Origin: Bacillota bacterium
GTDB taxonomy: Bacteria > Bacillota > Clostridia > Christensenellales > Aristaeellaceae
Direction of reading: 5' to 3'
Length of the DNA stretch: 64,000 nt
Assembly (NCBI GenBank): GCA_023459275.1
Contig: JAEWVC010000091.1
Coordinates: 62,001 to 126,000, forward strand
Of this stretch, positions 24,413-33,618 are shown piece after piece (within the stretch, counting starts at the first letter, position 1; each line of letters begins with the position of its first letter). A program made the translations under genes and the position numbers. Under the pieces are notes generated by a model. It was not told the origin of the DNA. It saw only the letters and a list, made by a program, of their open reading frames with translations, and made no database searches.

Positions 24413-25330
24413 TCAATATTCGACCTTCTTGTTGAGCACTTTCATCTGAAAAAGGGAAATGGCCAGGATCAATAAAAAGAGCGTGACTGTCATGGCGCTT
24501 GCATAGCCCATGTTGAAGCTTTTGAAACCCGTTTGGTAAATATAGTGCACCACGCTGTTGGTGGCGTTCAGCGGCCCGCCGGTGCCCTGGAAGCTGATGT
24601 TCTTCACTTGGGTGAAGATTTGCAGCGTCTGGATCATGGTCATCACACTCAGATACACCAACGTGGGGTTTAAAAGCGGCATGGTAATGTGCAGGAACTG
24701 CTGCCAGGGCTTGGCCCCGTCCATGGAAGCGGCCTCGTAATACACCGTGGGGATCTGCTTGAGACCTGCCAGGAAGATGATCACATTGAAGCCAAGGCCC
24801 TGCCACACCACGTTGGAGGCAACCACATAAATGGCTTGGGAGGTGCTGCTCATAAAGGGTTGCGCGGGCAGGCCCACGGACAGAAGAAGGTTATTGATCA
24901 GGCCGCCCGTTTTCATAAAGAGCCAACGCCATATCCAGGAGACGGCCACAACGCTGGTTACATAGGGGATAAAGTACAAAACGCGGAAGAAGCCGACACC
25001 GTGTTTGATGCGGTTGAGCATCATGGCTACGGCGAGAGCAAGGGCGAGGCCGATGGGAAGGCAAAGCACCACATAATACAGCGTATTGCCTACGACCTTC
25101 AGAAAGGTGGCGTCCGTGAGCAGCTTCGCGTAATTTTTGAAGCCTACGAAAGGTGTTTCGGAAGACAGGATGTCCCACTTCCGCACACTGATATTAAAGG
25201 CGGAAAAAACGGGGTAAATGCGAATCCACGCAAAAAAGACGAGGGGGACCGCAAGAAACGCATATGCCCAGAGTGCCTGCTGCTGCCGAAGCGACAGCCC
25301 CCTCTTTTTGTTGACGGTTTGCCTAAGCAT
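24413..25330 (-). CDS. Carbohydrate ABC transporter permease (MalF/UgpA type)
   Basis: First permease of the CUT1 importer: six transmembrane stretches and the EAA loop YYEAASMDGAKPWQQFLHITMP. The start MLRQTVNKKRG is preferred because GGGAGGGAC is upstream; the frame stays open 11 codons further. 305 residues. It follows the binding-protein gene and precedes the second permease by 12 bases. Confidence 0.92.
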   Translation of the reverse strand: MLRQTVNKKRGLSLRQQQALWAYAFLAVPLVFFAWIRIYPVFSAFNISVRKWDILSSETPFVGFKNYAKLLTDATFLKVVGNTLYYVVLCLPIGLALALAVAMMLNRIKHGVGFFRVLYFIPYVTSVVAVSWIWRWLFMKTGGLINNLLLSVGLPAQPFMSSTSQAIYVVASNVVWQGLGFNVIIFLAGLKQIPTVYYEAASMDGAKPWQQFLHITMPLLNPTLVYLSVMTMIQTLQIFTQVKNISFQGTGGPLNATNSVVHYIYQTGFKSFNMGYASAMTVTLFLLILAISLFQMKVLNKKVEY

Positions 25331-25415
25331 CGCTGTCCCTCCCTCATTTCGTAAGAAAGCCACGCAAAAGCGGGGGACGCCCTTTCCCGAAGCCGAGAGC
25401 GTCCCCCCCGGGTGA

Positions 25416-26675
25416 TTAATCGTTCCAGTAGGAGTCCAGGAGCGCCTGGGCCTGGCCTACCGCGTAATCCAGTGCTTCACGGGGGTCAGCACCCTCCATC
25501 AGCACCATGTTGATGGCGTCCAGAACCACTTGCCTGTCGGCAGCTTCGTCCACATAGAAGTAAGAGGAGGCTACAGGCAGCATTTTGATGAAGGGGGCCA
25601 GCTTCTCGTTGGCCAGCAATTCCTCGTCCTGGGAGATGGCGGTGCGCGCGCCGATCTCGCCAATGTCCACCGTCCAGCGCTTCATGACTTCTTCCGAAGT
25701 CAGGAAGGCCAGGAATTTTTCGCTGGCTTCCAGCTCTTTGCCTTCCGTAGCCTTCAGGATACCGTTGGTCCAGAAGGAGCCGAAGGAAGCGGAAACACCG
25801 TTGTAGGAGGGCAGCACGGTTACGCCGTAGTTCAGGTCCTTGTCGCCGGCCAGCGTGCCAAGGCGGAAGGAGCCGTCAATGGTCATGGCAGCCGCGCCCT
25901 GGCGGAAGGCCGTCACATCATCGGTCATGAAATCCTGCTCACCGACTTTGTATTTGCTGGCCAGATCGCAGAGCCACTCAAAGGACTGATAGCCGGCTTC
26001 AGACTTGTTCCACAGCACGGTTTTGTAATCGTCGGAGAGGGGTTCCTGCCCGAACTGCTTCAAAAGAACGGGACGGAAATAGGTGTGGAGCTGGCCGCTG
26101 GGCTGGAAGGTGAGGCCCTCCACCTGCAGGGTGCCGTTGGCGTCCCGCTTGGTGCAGGCCACAGCCATATCCACCAGCTCTTCCAGCGTGGCGGGAGGCG
26201 CGTCAAAGCCGTTGGCAGCAAGGATGTCCTTGTTGTAGAAAAGGCCCAGCGTGCGCACGGCGATGGGGATGGTATAGTACTTGCCGTCGAACCTGTTGAT
26301 CTGGACCAGCGGTGCAAACTCCGATTCAATGGTTTCTGCGGAGAAGGAGGTTGCGGGCAGTTCCTGCAAAACGCCGGATTTCACATACTTGGGAACCCAG
26401 CCGTAGAAAAGGTTCACGATATCGGGGCCTTCGCCCGCGGCGACGGCCGCCGCCAGCTTTTCCTGATAGGAGTCGTAGGGGAAAGTGGTCTGCACCACTT
26501 TGATGCCCGGATTCGCCGCCTCAAATTCGGCGATCAGTTCGGTCATCAAGTTGACTTTCGATTCGTAAAAGTACTGCCAGTAGTCGATGGTGACCACATC
26601 CTCCGCCAGGGCGGAAAAGGGAACCGCGGACAGGACCAGAAGCAGCGCGACAAGCATGGCCAAGGTTTTTTTCAT
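25416..26675 (-). CDS. Extracellular sugar-binding protein (family 1) of ABC importer
   Basis: 419-residue solute-binding protein. The signal sequence (MKKTLAMLVALLLVLSAVPF, then SALAED) has no lipobox cysteine, so it is predicted as a signal peptidase I substrate rather than a lipoprotein, which is unusual for a monoderm cell. The mature part has family-1 features: IDYWQYFYESKVNLMTELIAEFEAANPGI, GEGPDIVNLFYGWVPKYV, YYTIPIAVRTLGLFYNKDIL and AAMTIDGSFRLG. It sits between the kinase and the permeases. The ligand cannot be told from sequence; an oligosaccharide or glycoconjugate is likely. Confidence 0.9.
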   Translation of the reverse strand: MKKTLAMLVALLLVLSAVPFSALAEDVVTIDYWQYFYESKVNLMTELIAEFEAANPGIKVVQTTFPYDSYQEKLAAAVAAGEGPDIVNLFYGWVPKYVKSGVLQELPATSFSAETIESEFAPLVQINRFDGKYYTIPIAVRTLGLFYNKDILAANGFDAPPATLEELVDMAVACTKRDANGTLQVEGLTFQPSGQLHTYFRPVLLKQFGQEPLSDDYKTVLWNKSEAGYQSFEWLCDLASKYKVGEQDFMTDDVTAFRQGAAAMTIDGSFRLGTLAGDKDLNYGVTVLPSYNGVSASFGSFWTNGILKATEGKELEASEKFLAFLTSEEVMKRWTVDIGEIGARTAISQDEELLANEKLAPFIKMLPVASSYFYVDEAADRQVVLDAINMVLMEGADPREALDYAVGQAQALLDSYWND

Positions 26676-26807
26676 TCCGAACTCTCCTCCTCATTTTTGT
26701 CGATGGGTATCAGGAAATAGGGGGACGCATGGTTCCTTGCATCAACTCCCTTCCTCATTCGTCACACGATGAGTTCAATCGTTGCATCAGCCAAGGGTGT
26801 CTATTTT

Positions 26808-27776
26808 TCAAAGCGCCGCCACATCAGCGTGAGCGTCAGCTTCCTGCTCCATGGGAAGACGGATACCGGCCATATCGGCCGCCATATAAATGGCACCCCA
26901 TTCCGCCTCGGTTTTCATAACGGAAACCTCAAGCAGGGGGAATTGCGAGGCGATGCGCTCCTCAACGGAATTCTTGAGCCGTTTGTTGTTCAACAGGAAC
27001 CCGCCGCCAAAAAGCAGGGGATACGGCTCCCGGTCCATTTGAAGCTCCCGCACCACCGTTGAAACGATCACCACAAGTTCTTCCAGCGCCTTGTCCATGA
27101 TGTCCGTGGCAACGGCATCCCCTTTGGCATGCGCGTTTACCACCACATGGTTCAGCCTGGCCAGGTCACTTTTATTCTTTTGATAGATGAAGTCCACAAT
27201 CTCGTCAAATTCGCTTAGATGCAGGTATTTGCAAAAATCGTTGACCATGCAGGTCTCCGGGCCGGAATGGTCATACGCCTTCAATGCGGCGGTGATCCCC
27301 AGCCGGGCCACCCAATAAGCGGAGGCCTCGTCCCCTACGATGTATCCGAAACCGCCTACCCGCCAGGTCTTTTTCTGGGCGTTGATCCCGTAACCGATGG
27401 AGCCTGTGCCCGCGATCAGCATGATGCCGGGATTGCCCCTTGTGTTGGCGTACAGGGCGATGACCGCGTCGTTGACAACCTTGATGGGACAGGAAAGCTT
27501 CAGCCCGTCCAGCATATTTTCAATCATCCGCCGGGTGGATTCCGTATCGACCCCGGCGGTGCCAAAGCAAAGGCTGACGCAATCATTGAGCGTATGCCCA
27601 TACGTATCGCAAAAATCCTTCAGCAGCATGACGAAATTCTGCTTGACCACGGAGATGGGATTGCTCTCCACATTGGTGCTCTTTCCCAGGCTGGCGCCGA
27701 TTTTCTTGCCGCTCAAATCGACTGCCAACAGCCGGGAATGCGTACCCCCTCCATCAATTCCGATCAGGTACTTCAT
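26808..27776 (-). CDS. BadF/BadG-type sugar kinase, N-acetylglucosamine kinase-like
   Basis: 322 residues with the ASKHA ATPase fold: GIDGGGTHSRLLAVDL (phosphate 1), FGTAGVDTESTRR, VVNDAVIALYANTRGNPGIMLIAGTGSIGYG (phosphate 2 and connect region), GGFGYIVGDEASAYW, and LLFGGGFLLNN. This is the group of eukaryote-like N-acetylglucosamine kinases. The ATG at MKYLIG is preferred over the GTG three codons earlier, which is too near the GAGGAGG site. First gene of the importer operon and divergent from an AraC regulator, so it probably phosphorylates an imported amino sugar. Confidence 0.85.
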   Translation of the reverse strand: MKYLIGIDGGGTHSRLLAVDLSGKKIGASLGKSTNVESNPISVVKQNFVMLLKDFCDTYGHTLNDCVSLCFGTAGVDTESTRRMIENMLDGLKLSCPIKVVNDAVIALYANTRGNPGIMLIAGTGSIGYGINAQKKTWRVGGFGYIVGDEASAYWVARLGITAALKAYDHSGPETCMVNDFCKYLHLSEFDEIVDFIYQKNKSDLARLNHVVVNAHAKGDAVATDIMDKALEELVVIVSTVVRELQMDREPYPLLFGGGFLLNNKRLKNSVEERIASQFPLLEVSVMKTEAEWGAIYMAADMAGIRLPMEQEADAHADVAAL

Positions 27777-27983
27777 TTTACCCACTTCCTCCTCATGCTG
27801 TTGGATGGCGCCCGTTGTTCTCTGATTACACTATAGCGGTTGTTCTGCCAATATAAAGCTGAAATATTGATATTCATTCCTAAAAAAATCAACAATCTTG
27901 CTATTATTTTAAATTTTCTGGACGGGGCATTTCGTTTTTTTTATAATAGATACCGGCACGGATGCAAAGGGGGGGAGAAAAGC

Positions 27984-28817
27984 ATGCTTCGGGAAGAGGC
28001 GGTTCTTGCCATGGCCGGCACCTGCGCCATGACCATGCGGGATGTGGATACCTACGCGAAGCGGAGCGGTCCCCATCATTCGGCCCGGTATCTCATTTTG
28101 TTTGCCACAAAGGCGGATGCGATGGTCGCCCTGGGTGAGCGCATGCTGTCGCTGGTGGATGGCTGCATCGTATTCATTCCCCCGGAAACGACCTACTATT
28201 TTTCCTATGGCTCCAGGTGCCATTATTATTGCCTCTCTTTTTCGCCGGAAGGCGGTGACAGGGACGGGCTTCTTCATACCATGTTTGAAAAACGCGCCAA
28301 TATCCTCCATGTTCAGGATGTGCGCCTTCGGGAAAGCCTGCAATTTCAGGCGGAGCAGCTGTACGGCCTACTGCACCGCGAGGAGGAGGGGGCCTACAGG
28401 CAGGCATACGTGAATGCCTGCTTTTTGAAGCTGTTTATGGATGCGTTCCGCCTGCAGGAAAAGATGCGGGAGAAGCTGCCCCAAAATACCGGCCAGGTAT
28501 TGTCCATGCAGATCACCGCCTACCTGGATGAAAATTATCTTTCCGCCGTTACGCTGGAGCAGCTGGAGAAGGTATTCTTCCTGAGCCGGTATCATTTGTG
28601 CCGCCAGTTCAAGGCACAGATGAAGATGAGCATCGTGGACTATCTTCATCTCAAAAGGGTGGAGCATGCCATCGGGCTGATGGACGATGCAGACAGGAGC
28701 ATTACCAAAATCTGCTATGAAAGCGGTTTTGGCAACCTGCAGAGCTTTCATACGGTGTTCAAGCGCTATACGCAAAAAACGCCGCTTAAGTACCGCAAGG
28801 GAAAGATAGGGGAATGA
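27984..28817 (+). CDS. AraC-family transcriptional regulator
   Basis: 277 residues. An N-terminal cupin-like sensor domain (HHSARYLILFATKADAMVALG, IVFIPPETTYYFSYGSRCHYYCLSF) is followed by the double helix-turn-helix (LSAVTLEQLEKVFFLSRYHLCRQFK; ITKICYESGFGNLQSFHTVFKRYTQKTPLKYRK). The start has GGGGGGAGAAAAG upstream. It is divergent from the kinase-importer-hydrolase-lyase operon and is likely its substrate-responsive activator. A TATAAT (27941-27946 region) lies ahead of it; the -35 is poor. Confidence 0.88.
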   Translation: MLREEAVLAMAGTCAMTMRDVDTYAKRSGPHHSARYLILFATKADAMVALGERMLSLVDGCIVFIPPETTYYFSYGSRCHYYCLSFSPEGGDRDGLLHTMFEKRANILHVQDVRLRESLQFQAEQLYGLLHREEEGAYRQAYVNACFLKLFMDAFRLQEKMREKLPQNTGQVLSMQITAYLDENYLSAVTLEQLEKVFFLSRYHLCRQFKAQMKMSIVDYLHLKRVEHAIGLMDDADRSITKICYESGFGNLQSFHTVFKRYTQKTPLKYRKGKIGE

Positions 28818-28890
28818 TATGAGTTCAAAACGAGGCTTGCCCGATGACTGCAGCCTCGCAAGCACGGCTGCCCATGCGCAGCGCGCAGTG

Positions 28891-28915
28891 GTAGGGCGAG
28901 GGCTTGCCTCCGCCG
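28891..28915 (+). repeat. REP-like palindrome (divergent copy)
   Basis: GTAGGGCGAGGGCTTGCCTC followed by CGCC, a slightly diverged copy of the family at 20.9 kb, between convergent genes. Confidence 0.7.
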
Positions 28916-28972
28916 GATGCACCGCTGTAATTCAAGCCGCATGGTACCGGAACCTACGGCAAAGAACAGTCT

Positions 28973-29021
28973 CCAAACAGGCGGCGCTAGGTACGCGCGC
29001 GCCTGTCGGGAGCCTGTTTGG
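28973..29021. repeat. Inverted repeat between convergent genes
   Basis: CCAAACAGGC and GCCTGTTTGG form a perfect 10-bp stem with a GC-rich inner stem. No T-run follows. It may end or stabilise the transcripts of the AraC gene and the ABC permease gene. The rest of the 220-base gap shows only the REP copy. Confidence 0.6.
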
Positions 29022-29039
29022 ATTGTATCAGAAGAACCT

Positions 29040-29837
29040 CTACAGCGGCAGGCGTTTCCGCCTGAAAATCAGGGTGCCGCCCACAAAGAGGACTGCGATG
29101 ATCCCGATATAGGCAAGATTCTGCATCCAGACCGCTTCGCCCTCCGCAAGCCGTACCGGACTGTAAAAGCCGTATATGGATATCTCCTTGAGGAGTCTGG
29201 CCTGGGGGGACATGCCCCCAAGCATATTCAGCAGCAGAAACACCACGGGAATGCCCGCGCCAAAGCCTATTGCTGTTTTCGATTCGTTGAACAGACAGGA
29301 GAAGAAGAAGGCGATCATCATAACAGCCATGTTTACAAGCATGGTCGTGGCATTGAGGCGAAAAAAAGCGCGAACGTTAAGAAGGCCGGGATGCATTGCC
29401 GCGCTGGACAGCACCCCCACCCCAAAGAGGGCCGCGGACAGCAGCAGCACGGACAACAGCGCATAGAGGCCTTGGGTGACAATGATCTTTACCCTGGAGG
29501 TGGGCGTGGAGAGCAGATAGGCGAAGGACCCGTTGTCCACCAGTTTGGCCACCAGCCGGTTGCCAAGAATGATGCAGTATACCATCGGGAAGGCAAGCAT
29601 CAAAAGCCCGTAGAGCCAGCTGGCCAGATATCCCGTGAAGTCGGTGAAGATGTCCGAAAAGCCCATGGCGCTCATCAGGCTTTTGGGAAACAGCCTGACC
29701 ATGGACAGGATGGCACCCATGTTATCGGGGTCATACATGGAGATCATCACCGTGATGTACATGGTCAGTACGCCGAAGAAGATAACCAGCAGCAGCCAGT
29801 TGCGTTTCAGCGTTGTTTTGAACAGCTCAAAACTCAT
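29040..29837 (-). CDS. ABC-2 type transporter permease
   Basis: 265 residues with six hydrophobic segments, the last followed by the basic end FRRKRLPL. The start MSFELFKTTLKRNW has AAGGAGGGAAG upstream and overlaps the end of the ATPase gene by 11 bases, so translation is coupled. Long external loops near LVDNGSFAYLLSTPTSRVKI are typical of exporters of this class. Substrate unknown; drug, peptide or lipid export is usual. Confidence 0.85.
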   Translation of the reverse strand: MSFELFKTTLKRNWLLLVIFFGVLTMYITVMISMYDPDNMGAILSMVRLFPKSLMSAMGFSDIFTDFTGYLASWLYGLLMLAFPMVYCIILGNRLVAKLVDNGSFAYLLSTPTSRVKIIVTQGLYALLSVLLLSAALFGVGVLSSAAMHPGLLNVRAFFRLNATTMLVNMAVMMIAFFFSCLFNESKTAIGFGAGIPVVFLLLNMLGGMSPQARLLKEISIYGFYSPVRLAEGEAVWMQNLAYIGIIAVLFVGGTLIFRRKRLPL

Positions 29838-30726
29838 TTGCGCTTCCCTCCTTGCCATAAAACTGCATGAAGACATCCTCCAGCGTCTGCGCCTTCACAT
29901 CAAGATCCAAAATAGAAAACTGCGCGGCGGTCTTGATAAAGCGGTCCGCCTCATCGCCTGCCACAAATACCTCCAGATTTCCGCCGGGCTGCGCTTCCAC
30001 TGCAAAGCCCATCGCTCTGAATTTGGCAGCGGCGCTTTCCCAATCTTCCGTTTTTAGCAGAAATCCTTTCCGGTGGGAGCTTTTCAGCGCATTTGCGCCG
30101 GACTTGCTGATGATCCTGCCATCCTTGATGATCAGCACATTGTCGCAGGTCTTTTCTACCTCTTCAAACATATGGCTGGACATCAAAACGGTCTTTCCAC
30201 GCTTTTTTTCCTCCAGGATAAGGTCCACGAACCGAAGCTGCATCAGCGGATCAAGGCCGCTGGTAGGCTCATCCAGAATAGCAACCTCCGGGTCGTGCAT
30301 AAAGGCGGCCACGATGCCCAGTTTCTGCTTTGTGCCCTTGGAAAATTTCTTGATTTTCCCCTTGGGGCTGAACTCAAACATGTCGATAAGCTCTTTTTGC
30401 CTTGAATTGTCCTTGATTCCCCGCATGTTCTGCATAAAAGCCAGAAATTCCACGCCGGTCATCCCGTCGAAGAAAGAAATTTCCCCGGGGATATAGCCCA
30501 GCCTCTTTTGGATATGCGGCGCTTTGCGCACGCAATCCATCCCGCCGATGGCGCACTTGCCGCTATCGGGAGCCATGAAGCCCAGCAACGCGCGGATCGT
30601 GGTGGTCTTGCCCGAACCGTTGGGGCCTAGATACCCCATCACCTCGCCCTGCTCCACCTTGAAGTCAAGGTCAAAAACACCTTTCCCGCTGGGGTAGGTC
30701 AAGGTCATGCCCCTTACCTCGATCAT
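29827..30726 (-). CDS. ABC transporter ATP-binding protein
   Basis: Walker A GPNGSGKTT, Q-loop, signature FSKGTKQKLG (replacing LSGGQ) and Walker B VAILDEPTSGLDP are complete. A C-terminal extension of ~80 residues (KGFLLKTEDWESAAAKF onward) is typical of drug-exporter ATPases. It overlaps both the TetR gene upstream (4 bases) and its permease downstream, making a three-gene unit under TetR control. Confidence 0.92.
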   Translation of the reverse strand: MIEVRGMTLTYPSGKGVFDLDFKVEQGEVMGYLGPNGSGKTTTIRALLGFMAPDSGKCAIGGMDCVRKAPHIQKRLGYIPGEISFFDGMTGVEFLAFMQNMRGIKDNSRQKELIDMFEFSPKGKIKKFSKGTKQKLGIVAAFMHDPEVAILDEPTSGLDPLMQLRFVDLILEEKKRGKTVLMSSHMFEEVEKTCDNVLIIKDGRIISKSGANALKSSHRKGFLLKTEDWESAAAKFRAMGFAVEAQPGGNLEVFVAGDEADRFIKTAAQFSILDLDVKAQTLEDVFMQFYGKEGSANEF

Positions 30727-31352
30727 GCAAGATATTCCTCCTTATAGAAATTCTTTTTCATGATTTCCATGCAATCGTCAAACAGGGCGGCCAACACGTC
30801 GATATCGTACTGCTTGTTTGCAGGGAATTCGCTGATGTACCCCTCCGCCATCCAGGTCAGCATCTTCATGACTTTTTCGGGGTCAATGCCGTCTTTGAAT
30901 TTATAGCTGTCAATGCCGCCGGAGGCTACCTGCCGGCGGAACGCTTCCCCCTTGGCCATCAGCGCCTCCACTTCGGGCCGGACTTCCGGATGCTTCTCCG
31001 CGTACATGGCGTTGGCAAAGGCTAAAAACGCGGGGTGCTTTTTCATCAGCACCACTTTGAGCCTTGTGGATACCCGGACCCGTTCAAAAAAATCGGAAAA
31101 TTTCGGGTCAAGGATCTGCGGCATCGCCTTGGTAAAGGCGTCGGTCATAAACTGCCCCACCAGATTGACAAGATAGAGGTATAGCCCCTTTTTTGTTCCA
31201 AAGTAATGGAACACCATCGCCTTGGAGATCCCGGCGGCCGCTGCGATATCGCTGACCGACGCCTTCTTGTACCCGTTGGCGCCAAAGCAGGAGAGCGCGG
31301 CATCGACGATCTTTTCCTGTTTGTCTTTTGGAAGACTGGTAAAGGATTCCAA
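30723..31352 (-). CDS. TetR-family repressor
   Basis: 209 residues from a TTG start with AAGGAGGTGATCGC upstream; the frame reaches back to 31400 but crosses the operator. The DNA-binding domain (EKIVDAALSCFGANGYKKAS, VSDIAAAAGISKAMVFHYFG) is followed by a variable ligand domain. It leads the exporter operon and two perfect palindromic sites overlap its promoter, so autorepression with induction by an exporter substrate is likely. Confidence 0.9.
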   Translation of the reverse strand: MESFTSLPKDKQEKIVDAALSCFGANGYKKASVSDIAAAAGISKAMVFHYFGTKKGLYLYLVNLVGQFMTDAFTKAMPQILDPKFSDFFERVRVSTRLKVVLMKKHPAFLAFANAMYAEKHPEVRPEVEALMAKGEAFRRQVASGGIDSYKFKDGIDPEKVMKMLTWMAEGYISEFPANKQYDIDVLAALFDDCMEIMKKNFYKEEYLA

Positions 31353-31373
31353 GCGATCACCTCCTTGGATAAA

Positions 31374-31420
31374 CCGAATCGGTCGAAAGCAGTATACCAC
31401 GGTCGACCGATTCGGTCAAT
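31374..31420 (-). promoter_or_regulatory. Promoter with two TetR operator half-palindromes
   Basis: TTGACC (31420-31415), 17 bases, TATACT (31397-31392) on the minus strand. ACCGAATCGGT (31374-31384) lies just past the -10, and ACCGATTCGGT (31407-31417) overlaps the -35. The two are inverted copies and each is a near-palindrome, so a repressor could block both hexamers. Confidence 0.8.
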
Positions 31421-31532
31421 ACCCATAGTGCATATTTTCCTTGGTCGAAGGCACGATGGAGCTTATCCGAATTCAAAACAGTCACTTGTCAATGGCCGTA
31501 TCCTCTCAGGCGTGGCTGTAATCCACGGCACG

Positions 31533-31560
31533 GTAGGGCAGGGGCTTGCCCCCGCCCTAC
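31533..31560. repeat. REP-like palindrome
   Basis: GTAGGGCAGGGGCTTGCCCC then CGCCCTAC: a fully symmetrical member of the 20.9-kb family, between the TetR promoter and the transketolase terminator. Confidence 0.75.
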
Positions 31561-31582
31561 GCTGCTCCCGCTATCCAAAAGC

Positions 31583-31610
31583 AAAAAAATTCCCCGGCTG
31601 GGCCGGGGAA
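31583..31610 (-). terminator. Intrinsic terminator of the transketolase operon
   Basis: On the minus strand TTCCCCGGC-CCA-GCCGGGGAA is followed by seven T. Confidence 0.85.
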
Positions 31611-31641
31611 GGGGAAAAACAGTTTATTCTATTGTAAAGTA

Positions 31642-33618
31642 TTATTTTGAAAGCAGCTTTTTGGCCGTGGCAGCTGCATTGGCCGCCGTAAAGCCATATT
31701 CCTCAAACAGCTTGCCGGCGGGAGCGGAAGCTCCGAAGTGGTCGATGCACAGCGCGGCGCCGTCCAGGCCGACATACCTGTACCAGGGCATGGAGGAGCC
31801 GGCCTCCATGGCCACGCGGGCACGGACGGCGTTTGGCAGTACGCTTTCTTTGTACGCGGCTGTCTGGCTGTCGTACAATTCCATGCAGGGCATAGAGACC
31901 ACCCGGGCGTCAATGCCTTCCTCTTTCAGCAGCTTCTGCGCACCCATCATGGGGGCTACCTCGCTGCCGCTGGCCAGCAAAATCACGTCGGGCAGGGGCT
32001 TTTCGCTGTCGGAAAGAATATAGCCGCCCTTGAACGCTTTTTCGCCGCTCCCGGGCTGTTTGGGCAGGTCCTGCCGTGTCAGCACCAAGCAGGTGGGCAT
32101 TCCGCTCCTAAGCGCGCCGATCCATCCGGCGGCTGTCTCCGGGCCGTCCGCCGGGCGGAATACGTGAAGCCCGGGGATCGCCCGCAGCCCGGCAAGCTGC
32201 TCAATGGGCTGATGGGTGGGGCCATCCTCGCCCACGCCGATGGAGTCGTGGGTGAGCACATAGATGACAGGCGCCTTCATGATGGCGGAAAGGCGCATGG
32301 CATTCTTCATGTAATCGCTGAACACGAAGAATGTTGCGCAGTAGACATGGAGCCCGCCGTGAAGGGCCAGGCCGTTGGAAACCGCGGCCATGGCATGCTC
32401 CCGCACTCCAAAGTGCAGATTGCGCCCGGCCCTGTTTTCCGCGCTGTAATCCCCGCCGTTTTTGATCAGCGTCTTGGTGGAAGGGGCCAAATCTGCGGAG
32501 CCGCCCACCAGGTTGGGGAGCCGCGAGGCCAGGCGGTTGATCATCTCGCCGGAAGTGTTCCGGGTGGCCATCTTTTCGGGGAACTGCCACAGATCTTCTC
32601 CCGCAAGAGCATTCTCCGGCAGGGCTTTTGCGAACCAGGCATCCCATTCCGCCGCCAATCCGGGATAAGCGGCCTTATAATCTTCAAACAGCTTGTTCCA
32701 GGCGGTTTCTGCTTCGGCTCCCTTTTGCGCGACTCCGGAAAGGTACGCGTATACTTCCGGCAGCACATAAAAGGATTCCGCTGGCATGCCAAGAAATTCC
32801 TTGGCGGCTTTTACGTTGTCCGCGCCCAAAGGCTCACCGTGGGCGCTGGCCTTGCCGGCTTTTTGAGGGCAGCCATAGCCGATGGTGGTGGGAACCACGA
32901 TCAGGGAGGGCCTCTCATCCGCCTTGGCGGCTTGAATGGCGGCCGCGATCTGATCCACGTCGTTGCCGTCCGCCACATGCTGCACATGCCAGCCATAGGC
33001 CTCATAACGCTTGCCCACATCCTCGCGCATGGCGATATCCGTGTCCCCCTCGATGGAGATCTCGTTGTCGTCGTACAGCAGGATCAGTTTGCTAAGCTTC
33101 AGCGTTCCGGCCAGGGAGGAGGCTTCGCCGGAGATGCCTTCCATCATGCAGCCGTCGCCGCAGAAGCAGTAGGTGTAGTGATCCACCACTTCAAAGCCCG
33201 GCTTGTTGAACTTGGCGGCCAGCATGGTTTCCGCCATGGCGAAGCCCACCGCGTTGGCAATGCCCTGTCCCAAGGGACCGGTGGTGGTCTCCACGCCCAC
33301 GGTGTGGCCGTATTCCGGATGGCCTGGCGTTTTGCTGCCCCACTGGCGGAAGGATTGCAACTCCTCCATGGGCAGGCCGTAGCCGAACAGATGCAAAAGC
33401 GTATACAAAAGCGCGCTGGCATGGCCGGAAGAGAGCACAAACCGGTCGCGGTCTTTCCAGAGGGGATTTTTCGGGTTGTGCTTCATGGCCTGGGCCCAGA
33501 CGGCATAAGCCATGGGCGCCATGCCCATGGGCGCGCCAGGATGGCCGCTGTTGGCTTTTTGAACGGTATCGGCGGCCAGGACGCGGATGGTATTGATGGT
33601 TTTTTCCGTAATGTTCAT
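31642..33618 (-). CDS. tkt: Transketolase
   Basis: 658-residue thiamine-diphosphate enzyme of the non-oxidative pentose phosphate route. Motifs: RVLAADTVQKANSGHPGAPMG, SSGHASALLYTLLHLFGYGL, the diphosphate-binding GDGCMMEGISGEASS and the donor-binding THDSIGVGEDGPTHQPIEQL. Full length. GGAGG lies upstream of the ATG. It follows the phosphohexomutase gene by 26 bases and ends before a clean terminator. Confidence 0.97.
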   Translation of the reverse strand: MNITEKTINTIRVLAADTVQKANSGHPGAPMGMAPMAYAVWAQAMKHNPKNPLWKDRDRFVLSSGHASALLYTLLHLFGYGLPMEELQSFRQWGSKTPGHPEYGHTVGVETTTGPLGQGIANAVGFAMAETMLAAKFNKPGFEVVDHYTYCFCGDGCMMEGISGEASSLAGTLKLSKLILLYDDNEISIEGDTDIAMREDVGKRYEAYGWHVQHVADGNDVDQIAAAIQAAKADERPSLIVVPTTIGYGCPQKAGKASAHGEPLGADNVKAAKEFLGMPAESFYVLPEVYAYLSGVAQKGAEAETAWNKLFEDYKAAYPGLAAEWDAWFAKALPENALAGEDLWQFPEKMATRNTSGEMINRLASRLPNLVGGSADLAPSTKTLIKNGGDYSAENRAGRNLHFGVREHAMAAVSNGLALHGGLHVYCATFFVFSDYMKNAMRLSAIMKAPVIYVLTHDSIGVGEDGPTHQPIEQLAGLRAIPGLHVFRPADGPETAAGWIGALRSGMPTCLVLTRQDLPKQPGSGEKAFKGGYILSDSEKPLPDVILLASGSEVAPMMGAQKLLKEEGIDARVVSMPCMELYDSQTAAYKESVLPNAVRARVAMEAGSSMPWYRYVGLDGAALCIDHFGASAPAGKLFEEYGFTAANAAATAKKLLSK

